Positions 48,134-59,703 of a stretch of 64,000 bases of DNA are shown in pieces; position 1 is the stretch's first letter, and every line of letters begins with the position of its first letter. The position numbers and the translations under genes are program-made. The DNA comes from Blakeslea trispora (taxonomy: Eukaryota; Mucoromycota; Mucoromycetes; Mucorales; Choanephoraceae). The DNA is taken from contig JAIWNE010000010.1 in NCBI GenBank assembly GCA_025331445.1, positions 1-64,000 of the forward strand, given 5' to 3'. The notes under the pieces are model-generated. The model ran no database searches. It saw only the letters and a program-made list of their open reading frames with translations, and was not told the DNA's origin.

Positions 48134-49044
48134 CTAATCTCTACCTAGTTCTTCAGCTAATTCTCTACTACGATCTGTAGCAGCAAAGACGGCATCATGA
48201 ATCACTTTACGAATATCAGCAGCCTCCATAGACTTGATGGCAGCCTCAGTTGTACCATTGGGAGAAGTTACTTTACGACGCAAAGTAGCAAGGTCGTCTT
48301 CTGAATCCATCGCCATACGAGCAGCCCCAAGACATGTTTGAAGTGTGAGTGATTTGGATTCTTCTCTACTTAATCCAGCTGCAACACCAGCATTTTCTAT
48401 TTGACCAAATCATCAATATTTGCATGAGGCTGTATATATGCATGCTTACCCATAGCTTCCATCATCAAGAAAAAGTAAGCAGGACCACTACCACTCATGC
48501 CTGTCACAGTATCTACTAGAGATTCTGACTTGACCCAAGACAACACTTTAGAAACAGAACCCATCAAACGTTCAGTAAGCTTCTTTTGCTCCCCTGATAC
48601 AGCTGCTGTAGCAAACAAACCAACTGCACCTTCGCCAATCAAGGAAGGTGTGTTGGGCATGATACGGATCAAAGGTGCTTCATAGTCTTGAGGATCAAGC
48701 CATCTCAAGATAGCTTCAGTTTCAATACCTGCTGCAATGGAAATAATCAAGATATGTTTGTTCTTGTGAAGTGTAGGAGCCAAGTCCTTCATGACAATGC
48801 GCAACACTTGAGGCTTGACTGCTAAAATCACGATATCAGCACCATCCACCACTGACTTGTTGTCTGCAGAGGCCATGGCATTAGGGTATTTGTTCATCAT
48901 ATATTGGCGACGTTCTTCTAATGGTTCACTGTATCTGAGATGTGTATGAGGATGGCCAACAGAAGGATTGTAGAGACCACCTAAAATGGCTTCTGCCATA
49001 TTTCCTCCTCCAATGAATGCAATAACGGGTGTATTCGAGGTCAT
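48134..49044 (-). CDS. PRO3: Pyrroline-5-carboxylate reductase
   Basis: Two exons on the minus strand, 49044-48450 and 48396-48134, give 285 residues, a usual length. The NAD(P)-binding Rossmann start FIGGGNMAEAILGGL is followed by DIVILAVKPQVL, the substrate-side IRIMPNTPSLIGEGAVGLF, and the helical dimer domain with TGMSGSGPAYFFLMMEAM, NAGVAAGLSREES and RKVTSPNGTTEAAI. All are hallmarks of ProC/Pro3. It reduces 1-pyrroline-5-carboxylate to proline, the last step of proline biosynthesis. No targeting peptide, so cytosolic. Confidence 0.97.
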
Positions 49045-50845
49045 GTTGCTATCACTATTTGATAAGAGATAAAAAAAGTAGATAAAAAAGAGGGGGAAAA
49101 AAAAAGATAGGTGAGGAATTATAAAAATTTTAAAATTGTAGATGAAAAATCTTGGATCACAATTGGCTGGTCATGATGAGTCGTATAAAGTTTAAAATTT
49201 GCCATTTTGGGCATTTCATCTATCTCTTTAGGTACAGAATGTTCCCGCATAGTATTTCATTCCTTGCCTCTGTCTTTTAACCTGTCATTGTTACTATGGA
49301 TAAACGAGAGAGCTACTGCAAAATCATAGAATCAAGGCATTCATTCCATCCATCAAACAGGAGCTTTCCTATAAGAAAAGCCCCAAAAGAAAAAAACTGA
49401 TCATGAAACGTTTGTTTGGTATTCAGAATGCATACAGCCAACCACCCTGTTTATTTTTTTTTCTTATGAGAGCAAATATATCAGCGTGGTTTACATTCTG
49501 GCCTAGTTGTCTAATTTCTCTTTTTTTTTTTTTCAAGAGATAAAGGGGAACATTTTATTGTACCTAGACAATTTAGCGCCTTGTTCTTTTGTTGTTTGTT
49601 GCCTCCTTAGACTGTTGCTAATACTAGTTAATTTCATTAACTATTTATATTTTGTTGTCATATTTCTCTCTATAGGGTTTCATATAGTAGTCGCTCGATT
49701 TAAGAGTTGTTTGATATAAAGATATTCTCAATACAAGAGCAACAAGTCTTTAAACTTGTATCACTTCAAGTGCTGAAATGCCATTCGATTTAAGAGTATA
49801 TAAGAGCAACATTTCTCAAGAATAATGAACACTCTTGAACAAAGCGTACTATTGGTACCAGTAGAGTTTTCTCAATGATGACAGTGATGATTTTCTATCT
49901 CCTTTCTTTTTTTTTTGTTTATAGCTTGTCCTACACAAACGAAGCACACAATAGATAGGACACGATCACTATTGTTGCTGCGGCTTTCTCTTTTAGTTTT
50001 CATGATACAAAATTAGACAAACAGAATTTGATTCAGATACGCACGAAACTCAAACTGCATCTAAAATAAAATAAAAAGTGATACAATGCGACAAACACCT
50101 CTTCAAAACACCTAAATAGCAAGCGGACATGCTGCCTGTCATTTTTTTTTCTTGCCCTAAAAACACTCAGTTAGCTGTGTATGCATATACAATTGACACT
50201 GTAATATAAATCTCATATGATTCGACATTGTGTTGTTTTAACAGCAAAGAAGAAAGTAGGCCAATGCCTATACAAAAACTTATAGAGAAAAGGAGCAAAA
50301 GATAAAACAAGACAATTGCTTCCTATAGAGTTGCTTGTATAGAACACTTTTAGCCAAAATGAATGAACAGCAAGAACATTTCAAAAAAAGGATAGAACAA
50401 TTGGACATTTGTTCTTTCTGCTTTGATCATGACTTATTAGTATTAGATCACTTCTAAAATACCTTCTTTTGGCTGTCTTACACGCAAATAAAGAGGAGAA
50501 GATTTAGCAATAAAACGTGGATCATAGGCTGAGGTAAGTCTGTCTTGAGTTTACTCTTGTCCTGTCTCTCTCCTCTTTTTTTATTTCTGCACTCTTTTTC
50601 TCTTATGTTATGTTGCACGAAATAAAACATTTATTTTGGATTCAACTCGCGCACATACACACGCACACACTATTATTAAAATATACTTTTTCATTTTTTT
50701 TTTCTCTCTCTTTCTTCTTCTTTTCTTCTTTTTTACTTCTTAATACCCTATTTATAGTTCACTCAAAGCCTTACACTCCTTTCCCTTTCCCTTTCCTTTC
50801 AACACAAAAATTTAAGCAAATCCACGAAACAATCAATCAACAAAA
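49045..50845. other. Divergent intergenic region between P5C reductase and ARF6-like genes
   Basis: About 1.8 kb, no gene supported. Pyrimidine tracts (50695-50732 and 50781-50800) precede the GTPase start. Confidence 0.55.
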
Positions 50846-51516
<671 letters not shown>

Positions 51517-51671
51517 AAAAAAAAAAAGGGCCTCGAAAATTCTGTTTGACATTATTTCTTATCACCCACTTAATCCTCCCCCCTTTTTTTTTTACTTTAC
51601 TTTACTGATTGTTTACTCCTTACCACAAAAAAAAACTCCTGATTATTATTATTTTTCTCAATACAAATTTA

Positions 51672-52943
51672 TTACAATACAAAATGATGTTTGTGTCTTT
51701 CATATGACTCATAACAAACAGATACAGACTGTATCCAGTTAGACTCAACACATTGATCAATGGTCCAGCGAGTGAGTGGGTCTGGATCAAGCATGCCATA
51801 GAGGCAGTCTTGTTCATCTTGATTACATTTGGAAAGAGGCATCCAAGTTCTTAGTGGAGCCTGGTTGAGAAAGACAACATATTGAGGATCCTGTTGAGAT
51901 GCCTTTACGAAAGGAATCTGGCGATAGATGAGACAATGCCAAGTGATGGCACAACTCCAGATGTCAAGTGCCTTGGCATCATAGCCCTCTGTTGTTTGAC
52001 ATAGTTCAGGAGACCAATAAGGTTCTGACCCACATCGTCCATAGCTCTGACTCGTTTCTGTATCGAAACAGGACTGAACTACATCCGCTACACCAAAGTC
52101 AGCAATCTTGAGTGTGCCATCCGTTGTCATGACAAGGTTTTCTGGCTTGATGTCACGATGGGCAACACCACTGTGATGCACATGCTGTAGTCCAAGCAAA
52201 AGTTGTTTAAATAAACAGTCAATCTCTGCGTCAGATAGAGCAAACTTCTGTAGGATGGAGAAAACATCACCTCCTGCACACTTTAGAAAAAAAATAGCAT
52301 GTCAACAATCGATACGTTTGCGTCCTTTTTTTTTTCAGTAAAGGGCACTTACATACTCCATGACTGTACACCATCGTCCTTTCTTGTCCTTGAGCAAGTC
52401 AAATACTTGGATCACATGTCGGTGGTTCAATGTTTTGGCAATACAAAACTCACTTGCCATGCGCTTATCGTAACTCTTCTTGCTCTCGTCTTTTTGTTCT
52501 CGCTTACGGAATGTCTTGACAACAACCACTGTCTTTTTTGTACTATCCAAAGGCTCCAAGAGTCTTAATTTAGCTGTTGCTCCGCTACCGATGACTTTTC
52601 CTTTCTTGTGATCCGTGTATTTATCTTGCAGAATGACTGAGGGTTGTGCACGTTCCGAAGTAGGCGTTGAACATGCAGAAAGTGAGGATGATGGTGGTAA
52701 ATAAAGGCTACTGTTGTTACTTAATGTAGGTGTGCTTAGGATGTTTGAGCTAATGATGAGTGATTCTTCAGAAGAGGGTATCAGTAAGCTATTAATCTCT
52801 GGCTGTGGTATTGCTTTTGAAGAAGGTCGTAGAGATAAGCTGCTCAACTTTCTGGTCAATGATCTGAGTGGTGTAAGTGTTTTGGTTTCTTCATGTGGTG
52901 GTGATAGTAAGATAACAGGTTGTATGTTATTGGATTCTGTCAT
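51672..52943 (-). CDS. HAL4/SAT4/NPR1-type Ser/Thr kinase
   Basis: Two exons on the minus strand, 52943-52353 and 52280-51672, joined in phase 0, give 399 residues. A Ser-rich, disordered N-terminus (~100 residues) precedes the kinase domain: GKVIGSGATAKLRLL (glycine loop), VVVVKTFRKRE (ATP lysine), MEYCAGGDVFSIL, HRDIKPENLVM, IADFGVADVV, and a CGSEPYWSPEL activation segment. The IGSGATA loop, the CAGGDVFSI hinge and the GSEPY.(S/A)PE segment are typical of the fungal HAL/NPR group, which regulates potassium and nutrient transporters at the plasma membrane in yeast. No other domain. The specific substrate is unknown. Confidence 0.9.
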
Positions 52944-53318
52944 TTGTAATAATAAGAAGGAGGAGAAGATAAAGAAAAGAAGAAATAAAACGAAAAAAAA
53001 GAGTGCATGTTTGTATGCGCAATGCTAAATATGTAGGTTTTTAAACAATGGTCAATTGCTGATGATTCTCCTCCTTTTTTTAACTATAGCCTCAATGTGC
53101 TTACCTTAATTTATAAACTCCCCTCATTTTGATTTTCTCAAACAAAAAAACAAAAACTAACCACTTTTGACCATTTGCATCATGCAGGCAGATAAGCAAA
53201 GTTGTCTCTGTTTTATTATGACTTTTTTTTTAATATCGAGTCAGGCTTCACTTGTATTATTGCAATTTAGTTTTATTTCAGACTTTTGCTGCTATTTCAT
53301 TTTAAACAAGACGCTCTT
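52944..53318. other. Intergenic
   Basis: About 375 bases between two minus-strand genes; the part next to the kinase start is pyrimidine-rich on the coding strand. Confidence 0.5.
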
Positions 53319-53798
53319 TTAATCTGTTGTTTCTAAATCTGGCATGCGAAGCACTTTCTTGTCTTCGTTTTTGGCATGTTGAGTAATCATGGTCAATACA
53401 TCAGATTTCTGCCATCTCTCTGGAACTGGCTTCTTGTTAGTTGCCCAATAAAAGATGTCCCAATCAGGCTCATCCAGTAATCGGTCATATTCCTCTAACT
53501 GCGCATGACTGAATTTAGGCAACCAACCTTTTGCGAATGTAGACAGCAATAAATCGGTTTCGAGAATACCTCGCTTACGGCTCTGGTATGTGAGACGACG
53601 ACGTTTGTTTTCTGTTGATTCGTTGGGTCGAGGAATAGGTGGTAAATTGGGATAAGCACTATCAAGAGCTGCTTCAGAGGAGTGACGAATGGCAAGATCG
53701 GGAAAAGGATCGCTATAGTCCTTCAACTTGAATAGACAGGACGACTGACTAAAGGAACGTGTTTGAATTCTAGACTGAAGGCGAATAGCTCTAAGCAT
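53319..53798 (-). CDS. SDH5: Succinate dehydrogenase assembly factor 2 (SDHAF2/Sdh5)
   Basis: Single exon of 159 residues. The N-terminus MLRAIRLQSRIQTRSFSQSS is a clear mitochondrial presequence. The core has the family signature: NKRRRLTYQSRKRGILETDL, LLSTFA, FSHAQLEEYDRLLDEPDWDI, FYWATNKKPVP. Sdh5/SDHAF2 promotes covalent attachment of FAD to the SdhA flavoprotein of complex II, and the RGILETDLLL region is the most conserved part of the family. Start chosen at the first ATG giving a complete presequence. Confidence 0.96.
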   Translation of the reverse strand: MLRAIRLQSRIQTRSFSQSSCLFKLKDYSDPFPDLAIRHSSEAALDSAYPNLPPIPRPNESTENKRRRLTYQSRKRGILETDLLLSTFAKGWLPKFSHAQLEEYDRLLDEPDWDIFYWATNKKPVPERWQKSDVLTMITQHAKNEDKKVLRMPDLETTD

Positions 53799-54464
53799 GA
53801 TACTTGTAGAAAGAAAGAAAAGAAATAGACAGAATTAAAATCTCAGCAGGGGTGTAAGAAAGGAGACATCTTCAGCATAAATCTTTTTTATACGGCGTCT
53901 AAATCTATCTTGTGAGCCAGAACATCGGTGATCATTCTTTTTTTTTTCAACAGTTGATGTCTTCATAACTCTCGGCTTATACTTGCCTCTAGACTTTTTC
54001 TTTCATGAGCCATACTGTATATCAATGATCCAAAACGAAACAAAACAGACATTTGTTGTAAAAGGCTAAAAACCAACAATTGAAGAAATCCAATATGGTC
54101 ATGCAAAGTAATGGACATTGTTTCGTCTAATTTTTTCATTAGAACTAAGTTTTTGTTATATAAGCTACTATCAAAGAATATAGCACTGCCCAACTTTGTC
54201 GAAAAAAGAAACAGAATAAAACAAACGAGGGATTTAACCAGTTTATCAAACTACTATTTGAGTTCATCTAAATAGCCAGATTGTTCCTTCTGAATGTAAC
54301 ATTGATTGCCTTATCGTGTAACTAGACATCTGCTTAAAAGAATAAATAGCTAGAGCCTAACCTTAGCAAAAGGCGTCATTAATGTCTAACAAAAAAACAT
54401 TCATATATTCTTTTTTTTCCCCTTTTCTGCTCTCTTTTTCTGTTCTATCCCATCAAACTCACAA
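53799..54464. other. Divergent promoter region
   Basis: About 665 bases between SDHAF2 (-) and the 225-residue gene (+). A T-rich tract (54409-54440) sits just before the plus-strand start. No gene seen. Confidence 0.5.
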
Positions 54465-55142
54465 ATGGCTTCATTTATGGATGGCCAAGATATGGGCATG
54501 AAAATGTCATCGAAATTTGTAGTACGAGCTATAGAAGAAGTTGCAACTACCAAATACCAGTCCCTTCCATCTGAAGTAGATATCTCCAAAAGCTTAAATC
54601 GAAAGTCTGTCACAGATCAAGAATCAGTCTATCATGACAAATCTGCTGGAGAGACATACCCAATGCATTCCATCATGACAACAGAATCGATTTCATACAA
54701 CATTTCAGACTATAGAGACTACAACAAAATCAAGGCGCTACAAGAAAAAATCCAACAGCTGGACCATCAGACAGATGAGCCTAATCTATGTATCATTTTG
54801 CTATGTGGCATTTCATCTTATACAATGTCAACCAATGCCATCTTGGAGCGACGGGTCATTGAGAAGACGATCGAAGCGGAGCTATCGAAACCTCTGGACC
54901 CACTTGCGCCAGAAGCGCCTGGTGCGGATCTTGAAGGCTGCTATCAAGATGCAAAAAAAATCGCTGATTTGCAATACAAGATCCAGGCATTGGAAGAAAA
55001 TAGAAACCGCGATAGGTGTTGCTATTTTTGTTATGGTAGTAGTGCAGTTGCCTATACAAGCTACAGACTTACAAAATTGCAAGACCTTCGATACCAACTT
55101 GAGAAAGAGATTGAGAAACCGCTAAAGATTCAACAAGAATAA
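54465..55142 (+). CDS. Unrecognised 225-residue protein with an internal duplication
   Basis: Single intact exon. I do not recognise a family. Two copies of a ~60-residue module are visible. Copy one starts KIKALQEKIQQLDHQ, has a short Cys-containing hydrophobic core (LCIILLCGISSYTMS) and ends KTIEAELSKPLD. Copy two starts KIADLQYKIQALEEN, has the core CCYFCYGSSAVAYTS and ends YQLEKEIEKPLK. Each module looks like a helical hairpin: a charged heptad-type helix, a hydrophobic Cys-rich turn, and a second charged helix. The hydrophobic turns are too short for confident membrane helices. The N-terminal ~85 residues are polar and probably disordered. It could be a coiled-coil or membrane-associated protein; function unknown. 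Confidence 0.7.
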   Translation: MASFMDGQDMGMKMSSKFVVRAIEEVATTKYQSLPSEVDISKSLNRKSVTDQESVYHDKSAGETYPMHSIMTTESISYNISDYRDYNKIKALQEKIQQLDHQTDEPNLCIILLCGISSYTMSTNAILERRVIEKTIEAELSKPLDPLAPEAPGADLEGCYQDAKKIADLQYKIQALEENRNRDRCCYFCYGSSAVAYTSYRLTKLQDLRYQLEKEIEKPLKIQQE

Positions 55143-55745
55143 GTTTTCTCTCTCCCGACCTTTTCATTATTTTCAGGCGCAGATTTATATTATTGTACAT
55201 GTATGCTTTAGCTATGTTTCCTCTAATATAAACAAGTACTGAGGTGTATATAGTCCAAGATTTTATTCGTAGAAAGTCTTGTATAAATAAAAAAAAGAGA
55301 GACTTGACTGAAGTTTGTAATCAAACACTTTTTACTACTACTATTAAACACAAAGTTGCTCTTACGCAGATTGAATATTCAATCTATGTCATGGCCATCT
55401 TGGCTATATGTTATATATTATATTTTTATTCCTATTCTTGAATAGACACACAACAAGCTTTTATAAAGACAAAGCAATTATTTTGCAGAGTCAACAAGAA
55501 GAGAGATCAAAGCAATACTTTATGTTTTAAAATATTTTCATTTTTTAAAGTAAAAGGAATGATAATCGATAAAGTATTTCATCAAAGCTTTAAAGATGGC
55601 TGAAAGAATGTAGACTTGTGAGTTTGTGCATGGCCCAATTGTTAGTATATTTATTTGAATTACATAAAAAAATAAGCTGATAAGATACAAATCAAATCTA
55701 TGTACAAGCGATGTGTAATGCGATACTCGATTCCATCCAACTCCT
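55143..55745. other. Intergenic between convergent genes
   Basis: About 600 AT-rich bases; no gene supported. Confidence 0.5.
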
Positions 55746-56465
55746 CTAAATAGGATACTTATCGGCAGCAGTATAGAGTGTAGAATTAATTGAATTGAAG
55801 TATTCTTGAAGGGTAGCATTTTTGGAAGCGGGTGTAAATCTACCAAAACATTCAAACATTTCCTTGCTGGCAATTTCAAGGCCACTCATACCCAAAACAA
55901 TACTAAAGTTGGGAACTTCAGGATAGTCTTTCTTCTTGGCGTCAATGGTGGCTACAATTTTTTCCACAGTAGGAGGCAGATGGCTTAAGGAAGCTAAGAA
56001 TTCATCAGCATCAGCATCACTAATGACTTGAGTGATAGAACAGCAAGTTTTGTCGACAGATTCTGCAATTTCTTGGAACTTGAGGTATTGATCTTTCATA
56101 TGCGAGATGTCCTCATTTCTCATCTATAGTAAGTAAAGATCATTAGTCGTTGTGTTCGTCAGTCATTACTGCATGTGCAAAAAAGAAAGAAAATAGAAGA
56201 AGAACAAAGAAAGGGTACTTACAGTTGACTCAAGAGTGTCAAGTTGGGTAGACACTTGGTTCAAGTCTACAATACAGCTTTGTACGTCAGGAGAGGCTCT
56301 CTTGCCGAGGATGGCAGCAGCATTGACTACAGACAGAAGGAAGGTTTTTCTTTAGTTTACAGTGCTTGTGACAAGAGTCATAACTTGCTTCCTTTTTTTT
56401 TTCTCTCTTTTCTTACCATTCAATACAAAGGCCAAGGCAGCGATGACGAAGAAGATGAAGTGCAT
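55746..56465 (-). CDS. HsbA-like small secreted protein, left copy
   Basis: Three exons on the minus strand, 56465-56417, 56326-56223 and 56123-55746, give 176 residues. Signal peptide MHFIFFVIAALAFVLNVNA is followed by AILGKR, a possible Kex2 processing site. The mature part is helical, with two adjacent Cys (KTCCSITQ) and the conserved block VISDADADEFLASL. Layout and length fit the hydrophobic surface binding protein A family, secreted proteins that coat hydrophobic surfaces and in Aspergillus help recruit polymer-degrading enzymes. The assignment is from pattern. Exons 1-2 and both introns are nearly identical to the right-hand gene at 58984-59703; exon 3 has the same length (378 bp) but has diverged. 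Confidence 0.75.
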
Positions 56466-56720
56466 TTTGATGATATGTGTGTGTATGTGTATGTGTATGT
56501 ATATATATAAATATATGCTTGTGTGTGTTTGTGTGTCTGTAACTGCACAAAGAGCAAAGAAGAGGAAAAAGAAGAAAAGAAAAGATGTGATTGAGGTGTC
56601 AAAAACTTACCAAAGATCCTTGCTATTTATATTCTTTTCATTTTCTCTCTCTTTTGTCAATATGCTCAGGCATATGAGCCATGTAGTGCAAAGTATAAGC
56701 CATAGATTGCAAGCTATATA
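56124..56720 (-). repeat. Left arm of a large inverted repeat
   Basis: The reverse complement of this segment matches 58646-59325 closely. It covers the proximal promoter, 5' UTR, exons 1-2 and both introns of the HsbA-like gene. The stretch 56244-56510 appears identical to the matching stretch 58939-59205. The GT-rich leader differs in copy number between arms. Confidence 0.85.
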
Positions 56721-58645
56721 TGAATGACAGCGTATGCATTTTGCATCAGCTATTACTATATAGCGATACTCATAGTGACACCATCTGCCGCGCCTACAAC
56801 GATATGCTCAGCAGCTTTCTTATTATGGTTAAAAGGTATTCCTAGTGCATTAATTTGGCGTCTTCTTTTTCTACGAGTTCTAAATCAGGCTCAACGCAAA
56901 AAAAAAAAGAGTCTGAAAGAGTAGTCATTTGCAAGAAAAAGAAGCAATAAGCTAGAACAACCACATCTATAGTATGCATACTAACAAGATGTTTACCAAG
57001 TAGCGCAGATACCATATGTTGCTTCAACTCAATGAATGGCTTGTTAATATGAAGTAAAAATCTGATGATAGTGCCTGGTTTATTTGAAGTCATGTCTTCA
57101 TCCTCATTGTTTAGTAACGAAATCAATCAAGTGTGCCTTTTTTTGGGCTTTGTGTCTAAAAGAATACATGACAAATAATAGTTCAATTACAAGTAGAGAC
57201 TGAGAGAAAGTAAAGTTTAGAAAAATCAAATTCGGATAGAAGAAGAGCAGGGAACTCACGCTTGCTCATACACTAATCTTCTTGCTAGTTACATATCACT
57301 GCATTTCGCACAGACAGCCAAACGGTTATGTGTAAAAATTAAACATCTTTTAAAACATATCGGAGTAGGTTTATTTTCTTGACTCTGCTAGCGATAATGC
57401 CAATATCTCGTGCGCCCAATGTTCGCAAAGTACAAAATATCAAGGTCTTTGCATCTCTTACTTTGTAAATGCGGTTAGGAGCGGCATCCAATTCTGTTGT
57501 TGTTGCAAGAAAGACAAAATGCAAAATCATATCGTTTCTAAAATGAAGGCATACTTTTCATGTAGTAGAAGAGGTTGTTTTATTTTAGCTGGAGAATTAT
57601 ATAAAACCACAAGATTTTGCTCTTGCTGAAAGAAGTTGAAGTGGAATACATATTTAGGCCATTTTTGTCAGGTCTAATCACTATAGTTTTTTTTGTCTCT
57701 CTACAAACGATAGCTTCACTTTATTTTTTCTCCAAGAGTTAGCAACGCAATGATTAAAATTCTATGATCATGCACCTCCTAGTCTTTAGGTATTGAGTCC
57801 ATTACCAAGAAACCACAAGTATCTGTATATCTTCTAGTCTATTGGAAACAATAAAAAAAGTCCCAACAAAATTGTAATTTTAATTGAGTTCTGAAAAATA
57901 CAGAGACAGTAATAAGGTTAATATGGAGAAAATAAGGAGCGAGCCTTGTTTATTCGAGATCTCTAGAAACCTTGCACATATAGCTGAAAAGCTGATATTA
58001 AAAAAAGGGAAATCAGTCAGCAACTCTAAAATATATGCAGCAACAGTGATTGGGCTGAGCAAAAAAAAAAATGAAAGAAAACGATTACGTCTCTAGATAA
58101 TGCTATTCTTGAATGGAATTCCAAAAAAATGATAGCGAAGGGTATAAAGTGTGTTGTGTCAAGAATATTCAAATAGTATCAGCCACACTTTATTGTACGC
58201 TTGTGTCACTAACAACGATCTTATGGTAATCTTTAAAAATAGCTGTTGTCAAAAGCGCAGTCGTTTTAATAATAAGCCCAATATCATTGTCATCTAAAAA
58301 AACAGGACAAAAACCCAAGGCTTGTTAGATGGTGAGATCAGTCTACTGGATTTATTTAATGTGTCGAGAAGAATTTCCGATCGAGCAATAGCTATAAAAG
58401 TAAGAAAGAACTTTTGGCCCTTGAGTACTCAAATAAATAAATCCAGCCAAGGGCTTTTTTTTTTTCTAAAGTTTTAAGCCATAGTTCAAATGTAAAGAAA
58501 AATAGGATAGACAAATGAGAGCGGAACTGTAGGTGACTGGATAGATGAAAATATCGCTTATCTCTAGACAGGGCGTGTAATCTTCAAGAGTTGCTATTGA
58601 AAATAACTGCAAACATACAGGCATTTACATAGATACGTATAAATA
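56721..58645. other. Spacer between inverted-repeat arms
   Basis: About 1.9 kb without a supportable gene. Open frames at 57126-56842 (-) and 57530-57339 (-) read somewhat protein-like but match no family I know; the second contains LIFCTLRTLGARDIGIIASR. Confidence 0.45.
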
Positions 58646-59325
58646 TGGCTTGCGATCTATGGCTTATGCCTTGCACTATATGGCTCATGTGCCTGAGCAT
58701 ATTGACAAAAGAAAAGAGGAAACTGAAAAGGAAAGTCCAAAAATAATAAACAAAAACAAAAAAGAGAGAGAAAATGAAAAGAATATAAATAGCAAGTATC
58801 TTTGGTCAGTTTTTGACACCTCAATCACATCTTTTCTTTTTCTTCTTCTTTGCTCTTCTTTGCTCTTTGTGCAGTTACAGACACACAGACACACAGACAC
58901 ACAGACACATAGACACACAAACACACACAAGCATATATTTATATATATACATACACATACACATACACACACATATCATCAAAATGCACTTCATCTTCTT
59001 CGTCATCGCTGCCTTGGCCTTTGTATTGAATGGTAAGAAAAGAGAGAAAAAAAAAAGGAAGCAAGTTATGACTCTTGTCACAAGCACTGTAAACTAAAGA
59101 AAAACCTTCCTTCTGTCTGTAGTCAATGCTGCTGCCATCCTCGGCAAGAGAGCCTCTCCTGACGTACAAAGCTGTATTGTAGACTTGAACCAAGTGTCTA
59201 CCCAACTTGACACTCTTGAGTCAACTGTAAGTACCCTTTCTTTGTTCTTCTTCTATTTTCTTTCTTTTTTGCACATGCAGTGATGACTGGCGAACACAAA
59301 GACTAATTATCTTTACTTATAACAG
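58646..59325 (+). repeat. Right arm of a large inverted repeat
   Basis: Counterpart of 56124-56720 in opposite orientation. It contains an expanded leader repeat (acagacac units at about 58873-58912) absent or shorter in the left arm. Confidence 0.85.
58873..58980. repeat. CA-rich microsatellite in the leader of the right HsbA-like gene
   Basis: Units acagacac, then cacatacacatacac, directly upstream of the start codon at 58984. The equivalent left-arm tract is shorter. Confidence 0.85.
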
Positions 59326-59703
59326 GTTGCAAACAACGGTTTCATGGATGTCAGTAAAGAATATGGTCAATTGCAAACCAATTTGGGTTCTGCACACAAC
59401 GACTGTTGTGCCATTCATACTGTTATCAGCGATGCTGATGCTGACGAATTCTTGGCATCTTTGGGCAACTTGACACCCAGAGTACAAAAAGTCTTGGATG
59501 CCATCTCTTCATTAAGAAACAACCCCAACCCTCTTTACAGATTTGTTATTCGCAACAGTATCAACAGTTTTGATAAGTCTACGGCTGACTTGAATACTTG
59601 CTTCACTGCATTCACCCCTGCCTCAAGAGCTTCCACTCTTCAAGGATATTATAACACCATCCAAACTGCTTTTACATCTGCCAAGCAAACTTACGACATG
59701 TAA
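58984..59703 (+). CDS. HsbA-like small secreted protein, right copy
   Basis: Exons 58984-59032, 59123-59226 and 59326-59703 give 176 residues, the same exon lengths as the left copy. The first 51 residues are identical to the left copy: signal peptide MHFIFFVIAALAFVLNVNA, possible KR cleavage site, and the helix DVQSCIVDLNQVSTQLDTLE. From exon 3 the two differ (here VANNGFMDVSKEYGQLQTNL), but they keep adjacent cysteines (NDCCAIHT), VISDADADEFLASL and a single later Cys (LNTCFTAFTPAS). Four cysteines in the mature part suggest two disulphides. Likely extracellular; HsbA-family assignment is by pattern. Confidence 0.75.

Noticed and set aside
58685..59097. Several overlapping frames on both strands in the right inverted-repeat arm
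   Set aside because: CA repeats and pyrimidine tracts produce them; the spliced HsbA-like gene explains the coding signal.
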